Positions 1-12,205 of a DNA stretch of 64,000 nt are shown in pieces. Below the pieces are notes generated by a model. The model worked only from the letters and a program-made list of their open reading frames with translations. It was not told the DNA's origin and ran no database searches. Numbering within the stretch: position 1 is the first letter of the stretch; each line of letters begins with the position of its first letter. Origin of the DNA: Halicephalobus mephisto (Eukaryota > Nematoda > Chromadorea > Rhabditida > Panagrolaimidae); NCBI GenBank assembly GCA_009193035.1, contig SWDT01000027.1, forward strand, positions 124,001-188,000. Reading direction: 5' to 3'. Made by a program: the position numbers and the translations under genes.

Positions 1-3000
1 ATGCCTCTTTGATCGTCGTCATGAGGGACGTCAATCCGAATCCGGTTCTCGTCAAAAGAATTATCCGGCAGTTGACGAGACTTTATCCGATGGTCCTTCA
101 ATGGCTAGCACACAGTGTGAACGACAATGAGGCCATAGTTGTCTGGGATAGCTTCAAGATCCTGAAATCCAGGTTAATGGAGATGGTTGGCTCCAGAAAC
201 GAAGGAATCCGGGTCTATATGATGAGATTTATCGAAACCGTCGTTATTTGCCAAACTCCCAAAAGCGAATTGAGTGATCTGTCTAGATTGAGCTACGATA
301 TGAGTCTGAATCACATTAGTCGGGGCCACAAGTTTATTTCTTACCGTCAACTCGAATCGGAAGCCACAATGAACTTCAAAAGCTTGGTGGATCATCTCAG
401 TTCGTCAAGTACGTCACTCCTTCATCTGATTTCAACGCTGACGTCAATGGCTAGAATCGCCAGAGCAAGACCGGAGTTCGTCCATCAGATGATTGAAGCC
501 TTTGAATCCCTTCACCAGAATCTGCCACCTACATTAGGTACAGGCCAAGTGAAATCTGTGAGGAAGGAACTTAAGAATAATCTTCTGAGGTTGTTGAAGC
601 ATCCAGCAGTGTTCACGAAGCATCTAAGCAAGGTCCAGAATCTTCTTCAAGAACTCGGAGCCACTGCAGGCGAGATGTCCAGGAACATGCCAGCCCCGTC
701 AGAGTTAAACGCAGCTTTAAAGAAACGAGTAGAAGCAGCAAATGCTCAAAAAAGAGCAGATTCGGTGATTTCTGGACCGTTGTCCAAAAAGTTGAAATTG
801 GACGATGAAGATTATGATGATCAAAAAACGGCGTCTGCTTTCGACGATCAAGAAGAAGCAATTAAAGCTCAGCAAAAAGCAGTTGAAATGACTACGGATT
901 GGATAATGGAGAGAATGGGAGGAGATGTGATTCCGAAATTGGTATACATTAATCTGTTGACAATGCCAGATGAAATGCCCCCGGCATTCAATGCGAGTTA
1001 TTACAAAATCCCAGAAGTTCTGACAGAAGACGTAAAAAGAAATGTAGCAAGGATTTTATCGAGGCAATTCACAAGAGAAGGAAAAGGCCCAGGAGCGGCT
1101 TATTTTACGGAAGAAAAAAAGAAATTTATCCTTGCGAAACACAAGGCAAAACAGTCTGGAGCGATTGTACCTCCTACTCCGGTGGATCTTAGAGAAGATA
1201 AAACTTTAATCAAGGTTGATAAGGAAGGATTTAAAATCCCGACAGTATCCCAAGTTAAGAAATCAGCAGTTAAATTCGATATTTTCGCAGAAACTAATGC
1301 TCTTGATGCGAAGGAATCCAAAGAACTTAAAATGCTGATTTTCAAGAGATTGATGGAAACAGAAGCGAATCTGACTCATCCGATCCAGAGGAGAAGTCTC
1401 TACAAAGCCCTTATTTACATTGTTGCAAGAAGATCGAACGAATACACGCCGAAATTGGAAGAACAACTGATGAATTTTGTCATAGCGGATCAGGAAAAAA
1501 GAGCGGATTTAATTTTCCTTTGGTTAGCTGAATTATATAATCAATGGAAGGGATTCAGCATTTGTGTAAGAGATGGAGCAGAATCAGTGACTTTTACAGA
1601 AGCAGAAAATCATCAAAGATATGATTCTTTACTGGTGAATATTTTGAGTAAATTATTTGCGATTGAAGGACATAAGGACAAGTAAGGTTTTAATTTTTAA
1701 ACATAATTATTGATTTATTTTTAGTTTATTTCACAAGATTTACGTCGAAGCAATTGTTATAACTCAAGGAGCTCTGGGGATTTTGAGAAAAGCGTGTTTG
1801 GATACGGCTAATTGTCAACTTGCAATGTCTACTTTGAGAGAATTAATATTGACAAGAAATCGTCAAAGACATGATTTCTTGAAAATGATGTTGGAATTGA
1901 GTTATGTCGATCAGGAAGCAATTAGATTTGAATCGATTGCAACGACAAAAGAACTTTTTGAAGTACCGTATGTTCAAGCAGAAGTTAGAGAGTATTTGAG
2001 AGATATGTGTGATAGAGCAGCAGAAAAATCAGTACCTCCGTTGTTGGTTATTGCATTGTCTGGATTTGAGAATATTGAAAATACTGGAGAAGAAGAAGTT
2101 TCATGGGATGAAAATTATGCAAGAAGTGCTTTGATTTTGGTTCTTCATATGATTCCATTAGATACGTCACTTATTGATAAGTTGTGTCATGTTTTGGCAA
2201 CAGCTGATCAGAAAGTTAAGAAATTCATAATTGGATCAGTTAAAGCAAGTCAGATTAGTATTAATGATGACAACCTACTGTATGCTATTGATAATTGTCC
2301 GGCTGGAGGAGAACCGTTAATTGCGAGATTTGTTACATTGTTGACAGATAGAGGTGGGTTATTTTTGGTTTTTTTATTTGTTAAATAACAAAGAAATTTG
2401 TTTTTTATGATTATTCTAAGAATGGTTGTGATTTTTTGGGGATTTACTGGGATTTTTGTGTATGATTATTGATTTTCTATGGTAGATAAAGGGTTTTATA
2501 TTCCATATAACCCTGGTTTAAAAGTCTCTAAATTTACTGAAGAATGTAAAAAATTACGAAATAACTAGCATAAAAAACTGAAATTGGATATTACTGTAGT
2601 TTTTGGAAAAATCTTAAAAATTTCTTTGAGACAATTTCATAACTAAAATTACTGCTAATTTTATAGTGGTTTATTGAAATTAACTGTAATTTTTAGTTGA
2701 TCCTACTCCTGAACTCGTGGAAAGATTGAAAAATCTGGTTGCGAGATATAACTCGGATGTGAGAGCATTAATTCCGATTTTGTCTGGAATGTCTAAAGAA
2801 GAATGTCTCGATTTGGTTCCACAATTTGTGTTGAATCCAAGTTGCATGAAATCTGTTCCGAATTTCTACAAGAAGATATTAAGATCAACAAGTAAGTAAC
2901 CTATTTTTGATTTTGATTATATTGTGTGGTTTTTAGATCCTCAAACAAAACAACCGTTAGTTACTGTAAATGAATTAATTATGAAGTTGCATTCAATTCA

Positions 3001-3985
3001 AGATGTTAGCAAAAAAGCTGCAACTATTTTGCAAACGAATATCGATGTATTAGTTGTTGACAAAACTAACGAATTTCTCGAAGAATGTGAGAAAATTCCA
3101 CCAGCAATTGAATCATTAGTAGATCTACCTCAAATTAATAATTTTGTTTTTCATTCAATTGAAAGATTATTCGACAAATATCCAGTTCTAGGACCTTCGA
3201 TTTCGAAAACTTTATTAAAATGTGCTCAAAAAAAACCATGGAAAGTTTGTCAAGAAGCATGGGAAGCGTTCAAATCGTGTATTAAATCTCTAGGAGTTTA
3301 TGGATTTTCAGCATTAGTTTTTGGAATCAGTTGGGATGAGTTTTATGATATTGCAGAAGAAAAAGAAAGAGATCCAGCGTTGGGACATAAGTTGAAAACG
3401 TATATTTCGACTTTATCTGCTCATGAACAACAGAAAATAGACAGAAGAATGATTGGATTTGTGAAAAGTGAAATTGCGAAAGAAGATAAAATTTCTAAAA
3501 AAGTAAGTTTTAATTTAAAAATAGAAATATTTTCAATAAGGTTACTGTAGGGGTAGTTGTGGTTTATTGGATGTTAGAGCTTTGATATTTAACAACTAAT
3601 TTTAGAAAACGAGTAGTTTTGTGACTCGTATGATTTCGATCTAGAAATATTTAAAATACGTTTCAAAAATATTATGAAATTCCAAAATTTTCCATAAATT
3701 CTAAAATATTAAATTATTTTTGATTTTTAAAATAATATTGTTAATGAATATTTTTAGAAAGCAAACGATTTCATGTTGGAAAGTGGATGGATTCAATCAT
3801 ATCATCTCCAAGGAGCATTTCAAAGAACGAAAGACGATCAAGAAGAGGAGAAAAATTGGCTCAAAGAAGGTGTTGAAGAAAGTTTTCTTGCTCAAGAGGA
3901 TTCATCTAATCCAGAAGCTACGGAAAACGCTCCAGTAGGGTCTGAAGCAGAGAAATCCGAGAAAGAAGAATCAATGGAAGAATGA
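1..3985 (+). CDS. symk-1: Symplekin homologue, 5'-truncated by the window edge
   Basis: Scaffold of the pre-mRNA cleavage/polyadenylation and histone 3'-end machinery, nuclear. Exons join as (<3)..1681, 1725..2353, 2697..2891, 2937..3502, 3758..3985; phases agree at every junction and give about 1098 visible residues. The first exon is open to the left edge, so the real start lies upstream and the ATG at base 21 is internal. The N-terminal visible part is helical HEAT-like repeat sequence (VLVKRIIRQL, VVWDSFKILK) as in symplekin; an acidic/lysine-rich linker follows near residue 260, then the long helical symplekin C-terminal region (KNLVARYNSDVRALIPIL, EECLDLVPQFVLNP). The tail is acidic (KSEKEESMEE). 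Identification is by recognition of the family sequence. Codon use shifts from GC-richer in exon 1 to AT-rich downstream. No AATAAA is visible before the next gene, which fits an upstream operon position. Confidence 0.9.
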
Positions 3986-4113
3986 TCTGTTTTTTTGAAG
4001 TTGTTACGGGTTAATTATTTGTTGTTTATAAAAATTTTCCTGTGGTTTTTTAAATTTTGAAAGGTATATTTCCGAATATTTTTGGATTTCTGGAGATTTT
4101 TGGAAATTTTCAG
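3986..4113 (+). promoter_or_regulatory. Intercistronic region with probable trans-splice acceptor
   Basis: Only 128 bases separate the symplekin stop from the next ATG. The stretch is T-rich and ends TTTTCAG directly against ATG. In nematodes this spacing and arrangement is typical of SL2 trans-splicing inside an operon. Operon membership is an inference from spacing alone. Confidence 0.55.
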
Positions 4114-6894
4114 ATGTCTTTGATTTCAAAACTGAAGAAACAAGTCCCAGAATTGACTCCAGAAGTCATCTACGAAAATTCGAAAAGTCCGTCAGCGATT
4201 CTTACTGTAGATGAAGGTGAATTTGAAGATGATCCTGTTTTTATTGTTGGAAGTCTTGAAGGAACTTTGGAATTGAAAAAATTGTGGAAAAATAATTTTT
4301 CATTTTTTATTTATGAAAAAAAAGAAATTCAAATTAATTCAATTATTTTACAAAAAATTGTGAAATTTAAAATTTATTTTTACACTCAATTTAGAGGAGA
4401 TGAAATTTTATTGTTTGAAATTCAAAAAATAAATGAAAATAATTTCGAATTGAAAAAATTAAAAAATATTCAATCAAGTCATTGTGGATTTGCGAAATGC
4501 ATATATGATCCAGAAAATACAAGACTAATTGCTCCAGATAAAAATGTGAGTTTTTTTAAATTTAAAAATATTAAAAAAATAAAAATTTTAAAAATATTAA
4601 AAAAAAATAAAAATTTTAAAAATATTAAAAACATAAAAATTTCAGAAATTTAAAAATACAAAAGTTTTTTAAATTTTAAAATATAAGAAATATTAAAATT
4701 TAAAAATATTAAAAAAAATAAAAATATTAAAAATATTAAAAAAAATAAAAATTTCAGAAATTTTAAAAATTTACGAAATATAAAAGTACAAGTTTTTTAA
4801 ATTTTAAAATATAAGAAATATTAAAATTTAAAAATATTAAAAAAGTAAAAATTTTAAAAATATTAGAAAAATAAAAATTTTAAAAATATTAAAAAAGTAA
4901 AAATTTCAGAAATATAAAAATACAAAAGTTTTTTAAATTTTAAAATATAAGAAATATTAAAATTTAAAAATATTAAAAAAGTAAAAATTTTAAAAACATT
5001 AAAAAAAATAAAAATTTCAGAAATTTAAAAATATAGAAATTTTTTAAATTTAAAAATGTAAAATTTTATGGATTTGGAAATTTAAAAATTTGCAGAAATT
5101 TATGATTTTAGAAATATTAAATGTTATAAAATATAAAAATTTTACGGAAATTTTAGAATATTTCAGATTTTTTGGAATTGACATCTGAATTCAAAAAAGT
5201 TTGCAAAATTTGAATTCGTTTTGAGACAATTTAATAATGATTTTTTAAAATTTTCATAAGATTATTATTTTGCAAATTTGATATATCAAAAAACTTGCAG
5301 ATCGACGATGAAGCTATTTCTATCCATTATGAAAACTCTGGAGAGAAGATTATCTCGCTTGGAAGCAGTTTCTTATTTGACTCCTTTAAGAAAAATCATC
5401 CAAAAACGGATTTTAAGCCAGATCAAGTTTTCAAAGGTGCGATTTCTGGATTTCTTCAGATAGACGAAGTGGTCCAACACGAATCAAGAGATAGGCTACT
5501 AATCGGATTCGAAGATTGTTCATTATTCGTTTTTGATATAAGAACCAAGGAAGTAGTGGATTTAGTAAGTTTTCAATTATTCTATATTTTATTATTTTTA
5601 ATTTTATATATTTCTATGTAATTTTCTAAATCTTTATATAATTTTGAATATTTTTATATAACTTTCTAAATCTTTATATAATTTTATATAATTTTGTATA
5701 TTTTTATATAATTTTCTAAATCTTTATATAATTTTATATAATTTTGTTTAATTTTACATATTTTTATATAATTTTACATATTTTTATATAATTTTATATA
5801 ATTTTGTTTAGTTTTTTGTTATTTTATATATTATTTTCCGTTACTTTATGTTTAATTTTACATTGCTTCATATTTTATATTTTATATCTTATTTAATTTA
5901 CTTTTTTTCAGTTCAAAGCTCCACCGAAATTCAGCCAGCTTATTTGTTTTACTGTATGCAAGTCGACGAAAGTCGACAAAACGGATAAGTGGACGATAGT
6001 TGTTAGTGTCTGTGAAAGAATTTTTGAAGTTGTTTATGAAAATCAGAAGCTAGAGTTGACAAAGAAAATCAGAAAGACGGGTTTCGTGTGAGTTTTATTA
6101 ATTTTATAAATCAATGTGATAGTGACTAAAAAACTAAATTTATTTATTTCAGTCACTATTCAAAGTTACTATCGGAGCTGTTTTTGATAAAAAAAAAGTA
6201 ACATTGTGATTTGGATAGTGACTAAAAAAACTAAATTTATTTACTTCAGTCACTATCCAAAGTTACTATCGGAGCTATTTTTGATAAAAAAAAGTAACAT
6301 TGTGATTTGGATAGTGACTAGAAAAACTAAATTTATTTACTTCAGTCACTATCCAAAGTTATTATCGGAGCTGTTTTTGATAAAAAAAAAGTAACATTGT
6401 AATTTGGATAGTGACTAGAAAAAACTATAAATTTATTTATTTCAGTCACTATCCAGATCTACTGTTGAATTAATTTTGATCAATGAGAAATACTCATGAA
6501 TTGAATAGTGACTAGAATAAATTAATTTGCTGTGTTTTCAGTCACTATTCTAATTCACTATTAAAGCAATTTTTATTGAGGAGAGAGCTTTACGATTTTG
6601 GTGACTATTTTTAATATTTTCAGAGATGTGAATTGTTCTCAGCTGGCTTTCAATTCTGTTGGAGATCAGTTAATTTGCGGATTTTCTAGTGGAAAAGTCG
6701 AAATTTATTCGGTTCCAGATTACGAACTTCGAAGAATCCTCAACTTCCATGAAAGTCAACTATACTGTGTCCTGATGAAACCGATCAAGTACATCGGAAG
6801 CAACGCTGTTCGAATTGATTCGATATTTATTGGAGATGAAGATAAAAAAATTTCTCAAACTAAAATTGAAGAACTATATGAACTTGTTAGTTGA
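4114..6894 (+). CDS. WD40-repeat-like protein, possibly GNB1L-like
   Basis: Predicted protein of 380 residues from exons 4114..4545, 5301..5564, 5912..6087 and 6624..6894, all in phase. The ATG at 4114 abuts a TTTTCAG acceptor, so it was preferred to the in-frame ATG at 4057. Degenerate WD/beta-propeller blades can be seen: DPVFIVGSLEGTLEL near residue 45, RLLIGFEDCSLFVFDIRTKE near 215, DQLICGFSSGKVEIYSV near 305, then FHESQLYCVLMKP near 330. The last two resemble the C-terminal blades of GNB1L-type proteins, but the match is weak and I do not assign a symbol. Introns 1 and 2 are filled with AT-rich tandem sequence and intron 3 carries a hairpin-repeat array. The gene is probably the downstream member of a symplekin operon. 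Confidence 0.75.
4546..5170. repeat. AT-rich tandem low-complexity intron
   Basis: Intron 1 of the WD-like gene (4546..5300) consists mostly of AAAAATATTAAAAAAATAAA-type units. Larger blocks containing TACAAAAGTTTTTTAAATTT recur about every 130 bases (near 4660, 4790, 4920). Confidence 0.8.
5590..5800. repeat. Short tandem repeat in intron
   Basis: Repeats of a roughly 20-30 base unit built from TTTTATATAATTTTCTAAAT and TTTTACATATTTTTATATAA, inside intron 2 of the WD-like gene. Confidence 0.8.
6115..6552. repeat. GGATAGTGACT hairpin array, cluster A
   Basis: About five units in intron 3 of the WD-like gene. Each has an arm TGGATAGTGACT, a 20-25 base AT-rich loop and the inverted arm AGTCACTATCC; units are separated by spacers with GGAGCTGTTTTTGATAAAAA. 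The period is about 100 bases. The inverted arms are preceded by TTTATTTCAG or similar, so they look like cryptic splice acceptors. Confidence 0.9.
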
Positions 6895-7038
6895 TGTTGA
6901 CTTTGGATAAAAGTAAGTTATTGAATAATACTTGTTGATGTCCTGGATAGGTTCGAACAGTTTTTTATCCGGGTGGTTCAGACAGGGAAATATAAAGTGT
7001 AAACAACAAAACTTGAACACAGAATAAACAACTTACAA
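6895..7038. other. Intergenic, no gene seen
   Basis: Downstream flank of the WD-like gene leading into a fold-back element. No coding signal seen. Confidence 0.5.
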
Positions 7039-7523
7039 AGAAAATGAACTTTAGTGAAAGTAACTTTTTGAAACGAGTTATATATCATTTTGAAGGTCTT
7101 GAAATGCTGATTCAGAATCTGTATTCCTTTTTTACAAAACAATCTTCTGAAATGAACTAATCTGAAATATTTATAAAACTTCATATATCGCACGTTGAGA
7201 AAACACAAGAGTACCCCTATATTTTTCTGTCAAAGTTTGACAATCCTATTTTGAGAGCATCCATTTTCTCCTTTAATTTAATTAATTTTAACAATTCTTC
7301 TTTGTAACTACGTGCATTTTTTGTGTTGATTACAAATATCTCGTTGATTTTTCGAAAACATAAGAAAATGTAATCTTAAATTGAGGGATTTTCCAGATTA
7401 GTTCGTTTCAGAAGAGAGTTTTGCAAAAAAGGAATACAGGTTCTGAATCAGCATTTCAAGACCTTCAAAATGATATATAACTCGTTTCAAAAAGTTACTT
7501 CCGCTAAAGTTCATTTTCTTGTT
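7039..7523. mobile_element. Fold-back (inverted-repeat) element, MITE-like
   Basis: Bases about 7039-7163 reappear as their reverse complement at about 7397-7523 with only a few mismatches (for example GAAACGAGTTATATATCATT on the left and its complement on the right). The arms are about 120 bp and the centre about 230 bp is AT-rich. No transposase frame is present; the small ORFs inside are mirror images of each other. Related diverged sequence occurs near 38570-38720, 39200-39250 and 40060-40200. Confidence 0.75.
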
Positions 7524-7999
7524 GGAATTGTTTCTCGTAAGTTTAAACGTCTCAGGTTAACTGTATCTAACTATGACTATAGAGTAACTATAACTTATAA
7601 CCACGGGGATGTGGACAATATTGTCGGCAAGTTTAAAGAGGTTTATCGAGACAAGTTGGAACCCTCTTGAATTGGTCAAGAACTCGGATCTATTGTCTTT
7701 AGTAGGACCTGCAACAATGAATCCAAGCAGCTGCTGACTTGTTTTGCCGCTTTTGACACTTTGGTTCATTTAACCAATGTTTGTCCCAAAAGTTTACAAA
7801 CTGGCACGCAACTGAATTATTTTCTTTGATGCGATTCGCAAAGGTCATTCGAGTTTGGAAATAGACATGAATCAAGGAACTGGAAAATTTCCGAATTTGG
7901 ATAATAATGAAAATTATGCGGAAAGAATTTCTTGTAGTTACTTTTTTAACAATTTGAGAAACGGTTTTTGAAGTGAGAAAACCAGCTCTAGAAATCGTT
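7524..7999. other. Intergenic, no gene seen
   Basis: Unique-looking, moderately AT-rich sequence with only short open frames on both strands and no convincing coding signal. Confidence 0.4.
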
Positions 8000-8255
8000 G
8001 GATAGTGACTGCTCTGGACAATTAGTTATTTTTGTCAGTCACTATCCAAGTTTGGTATTGGGTGATTTTTTTATAAATTGAAAATCGCCTAAAATTGTTA
8101 GGATAGTGACTGGATAGGATGATTTTTATAGTTCCTCAGTCACTATCTAGACAATTTATGGAGCTGTTTTTGAAGTAAGAAAAACAGCTCTAGAAATCGT
8201 TGGATAGTGACTGCTCTGGACAATTAGTTATCTTTGTCAGTCACTATCCAAGTTT
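8000..8255. repeat. GGATAGTGACT hairpin array, cluster B
   Basis: Shows the full composite unit. Arms GGATAGTGACT at 8000-8010 and AGTCACTATCC at 8037-8047 are perfectly complementary over 11 bases with a 26-base loop. A second, independent hairpin in the spacer has GAGCTGTTTTT at 8161-8171 and AAAAACAGCTC at 8180-8190. Another GGATAGTGACT hairpin follows at about 8201-8250. Confidence 0.95.
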
Positions 8256-10226
8256 GGTGCTGGAATATTTTAGACTTAGATAATAATGGGTTCTCATAAA
8301 ACTAAGCAAAGGATTTTCTTAATTGGAAACGATATCCTCTTCGGTATTCTAATTTCATGCTCATTAACAAACTTGAGTATCCGACTGTAGCGAAAATTGA
8401 CCGTTTTTCTTTGGCGGAAACGAGTTGCGCAATAAAATATTCTAAAATCCTTTGCATAAACGAGTGTTTATGATCCTCTTTTAAGAATCTCGAATCTCAC
8501 TCATGATCCTTGAAACCTTTAATTCTCATTTGCTTTGATTGTTTGAAAATGCCGACAAAAACCACTTGTCGATCGGTTGAGAGTCAAATGTGCATTCGTT
8601 AGTGGGATTAGTGCGCCATTTTGTATCGTTCTTTGTTTTGGCATTTGACTGGATTTTTTTATTCAATTGTCTTGAATTTGTTCGGCATTTCAAAGAACTA
8701 CTTACCAATTAAGGATTGAAAGCAGATACTGTAGGGTAAATGGAATTTTTTAAAAACAAACAACAACCTTTTTCGGCGAATTTTTTTGGATGTTAGTTGT
8801 GGTTTTTTAAAAATGGTTGTTTTTTTTATATATGATTTTTAACGTCTGAAAATGAATAAGTTATGTATTTTGTATATCGTGGTCTAGAAGTTTTTAAATT
8901 TGCATAAGAAGAATTTAATTCCGGAAAATTAAGCACAAAATCATCTAAAATTACGGAATAATCGTCGTGCAAAATCAAACTTTTCACATGGCTTACTGTA
9001 GTTTCTAAAAACTTCTAAATTTTCGTGTCGAGATTATTTTTAAAAAATATTTCTAGTTTTTGTAATATGATCAGTTACGAAATAATCACCTTTCAAAACT
9101 AAAATTTTAAATTACTGTAGTTTTTAAAAACTTAAATCTTCGTGTCGAGATCGCTTAAAAAATATTTATTTCTAATTTTTATAATACGAGTGATGGAGTC
9201 TGCCTCCGGCGATTCTTTGATTGTATAATAACAATTACGAAACTATTGTCAAATAAAATCAATATTTAGATTACTGTAGGTTTCATGAGATCTTTGATAT
9301 TCGCTTCGAGACGATTTCGTAACAACACTCATTTCCGCTCTTTTATAATTTAATTTAATATGATCAGTTACGAAATAATTACCTTTCAAAACTAAAATTT
9401 TAAATTACTGTAATTTCCAAAAACTTAAATTTTCGCGTTGAGACCATTTTTTTGAAAAACATTCCTGATTTTTACGGTATAAATAATTTCTAAAAATGTA
9501 TAAAATTAAAACTTTTACATAGTTTACTGTACTTATGGAAATTCCCCAAGATAATTTTGCAAAAATTAATTTTTTATTTTCATATTGTGATTACGGTAGT
9601 TTTTGTTTTGATTTTTTTGTTTGGAATATGCGCGATTTTGGTTAGTTTGTCCAGACAAATAACTGGCAAATTTACCAAGTGTGGTTAGATGCAACAGCTG
9701 GCACAATGTCCACATGAGGAAATCGTGCCAATGCGCGATATCCTGCGATTTTGACAAGTCGTAGAAATCGCACCTGTTAATGAATATATCAAATTTCATC
9801 TATGGAACAAACAAGAGTAGTTACAACGTACTAATCCGATCTCACAATATCATATTTCCTAAATTGAATAAATGTTGAACAATTCCAGATGATTTATTTT
9901 AAATAATATCGAACAAATATTTATTTATCCGGGTCATAGTCAATTTAGAAATAAATTGCTTCCTCCGGATGCAAGGTGCGAGGTTGTGTAATTAGCCAAA
10001 CATGAATGCTTATTGTATATCCTATTGTTTTGGAAATTTTCGCGGATTTTAAGCTGGCTTCAATTAGCACTTGAGAGAGTTGATTTAGTGAACCTCATTT
10101 TATTTTCAATTTTGCTTGACTGGAATGAGATGAGGTTATTAGTATACGGTAGGATTAGCTTGGATTAATTTCTGAGTGCACAGGTCACAATAAGTGATTT
10201 TTATTATTTTATTAAATTGTGCAAGT
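8256..10226. other. Long intergenic stretch
   Basis: No gene found. Between 8990 and 9550 there are diverged repeats of blocks ending TTACTGTAGTTTTTAAAAAC and containing CGTGTCGAGA, both common in this window. A less AT-rich island at about 9640-9800 has no convincing frame. Confidence 0.5.
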
Positions 10227-10640
10227 TTGGATAGTGTCTGGACGTTAACTTTTCCAGTCACTATTCTGAATTTTATTGGAGCTGTTTTTTGTGGTCGAAA
10301 TACAACTTCGATGACATTTGGATAGTGACTTGGAAAATCCAACTTTAGTCATTATTCTGAATTTTATTGGAGCTGTTTTTTATGGTTGAAATACAACTTT
10401 GATAACATTTGGACAGTAACTTGGAAAATCCAACTTTAATCACTATTCTGAATTTCATTGGAGCTGTTTTTTCGCATTTTAAAAATTATTCCACAAACTG
10501 GATAGTGACTAAAAAAAGTATTAATAACCCAATTTAGTCACTATCCCGACGATTAAGATTACTTTTAAAATAACTAATTAATTTTTGGATAGTAACTGAA
10601 AGTGACAGTTTACTACGCCATTCAGTCACTATTCAAAGTT
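10227..10640. repeat. GGATAGTGACT hairpin array, cluster C
   Basis: Five to six diverged units. A 115-base block (TTATTGGAGCTGTTTTTTAT with TACAACTT and GGATAGTGACTTGGAAAATC) is tandemly repeated near 10260, 10360 and 10450, followed by two cleaner hairpins at about 10498-10550 and 10585-10636. Confidence 0.85.
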
Positions 10641-12205
10641 GGCACAGTGTTCAAGTGACCTCGATTTTCTCAGGAAAGAAGCCATAATTGCCTTCTTTCA
10701 AAACTGGCCGTGATTCATTGAAGATTCCATTAGCAAATTACGAAATATTTTTTATAAAAATTCTTTAAAAAATCAGTATTCGAAAAATTTAAAAAATCAC
10801 AGTATTCGAAAAATTTAAATTTTTTAGAAAGTTACAGTACTTTGAAAATTACAATATTCGGAAAATTTTCATTTTTTTATAAAATTTTAAAGAAATTACG
10901 GTACTTTGGAAATTAAAAAAATTAAAATTTTTATAAAAATTTTTAAAACTTGTCATTTCAAAAATTTTAAACCTTTTTTTAACCTTAGTCTTACTGTAAT
11001 TTTCCCCTTATTGAACCCAATTGACCTCAAAAAAACAATCTGTTGCGATTTTTGGATATTCATGCTCAACTAATAATCCTAGGTTATAATTTCTAATTAA
11101 AAATTATAATCTCGAAATTGGTCTCAAATTATAGCCAACTGTCGTTTTTTCAACAAGTTGGATTATAGTACTCCTTGGCAACAAGATCCGATAGGATTTG
11201 GTTATGGCAAATTTTGGGAACGAACGCCCATTGAGAGCCAGTCTTTCCTTTACAGTCCCCTCCTTCCGCGCCAGTTGATTGTCACCCGCTGCGGAACGGA
11301 CAGTCGTTTGTCTTTTGTTGCTCAATTTTTCGCGCTACATTGTCTTAGTTTTGATTTAATTACTATGAAAATTTCAAAATAAGTTAATGAAAAATTACCT
11401 CGAAAAATTTTATATTATTTTAACTCGAAATTATTGCAAAAATTTAAAAATTGTTTAATAATTTTGAAGTTTTTTAATAAAAGTTGTCTTAGTTTTGATT
11501 TAATTACTATGAAAATTTCAAAATAAGTTAATGAAAAATTACCTCAAAAAACTTTATATTATTTTAACTCGAAATTAATGCAAAAATTTAAAAATTGTTT
11601 AATAATTTCGGAATTTTTTAATGAAAGTTGTCTTAGTTTTGATTTAATTACAGTAAAAATTCCAAAATAAATTAATACAAAATTTTTCGAGGTAATTTTT
11701 TATTATTTTAACTCGAAATTAATGCAAGAATTTAAAAATTATTTAATAATTTCGAAATTTTGAAAATTTTGATTACTGTAAAAATTCTAAAATTAATAAA
11801 AAAATAATTTTGAAAATTTTAAAAATAATAATTCGAAAATATTTGAAATATTGTATTTTAATTTTTTACTTAATTACTGTAAAAATCTCCAAAATTTCGA
11901 AATCACTAAATAATTTTTAAAATATATTTTTTTAAATTTCAATTTTTACGAAATTTTTCATTATCTAATAACAAAATTTTTGCGAAATTTTAAAATTCCT
12001 CAATAATTAATAAATTTGAAATTTTTGATCATTTTAAAACTAATAATTTCAAAAACACCTAAAAATTGTTTTTATTTTTTTAGAAATTTAATAATTTATT
12101 TTTTTTAGAAATTTAATAATTTATTTTTTTTTAATTTAGTAATTTATTTTTTTTAAATTTAAAGATTTATTTTTTTTAAATTTAATAATTTATTTTTTTC
12201 AGATA
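10641..12205. other. Intergenic: GC-richer island and tandem repeat
   Basis: 10740-11000 is AT-rich with TTACAGTA and TTTGGAAATT repeats. 11150-11335 is a GC-richer island open on both strands (about 70 codons each) with no recognisable protein. 11340-11770 holds a tandem repeat described separately. 11770-12200 is simple AT sequence leading to a TTTTTTTCAG acceptor. Confidence 0.5.
11340..11770. repeat. Three-copy tandem repeat, about 144-bp period
   Basis: The block TGTCTTAGTTTTGATTTAAT recurs at about 11340, 11485 and 11628. Each is followed by TTAACTCGAAATTA and AAATTGTTTAATAATTT, with divergence increasing toward the third copy. Confidence 0.85.

Noticed and set aside
6206..6394. 62-codon ORF with repeated IWIVTKKTKFIYFSHYPK
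   Set aside because: Translation of the hairpin repeat units in an intron.
11104..11382. Overlapping 73-74 codon ORFs on both strands
   Set aside because: Both strands open over the same GC-richer island and neither resembles a protein family.
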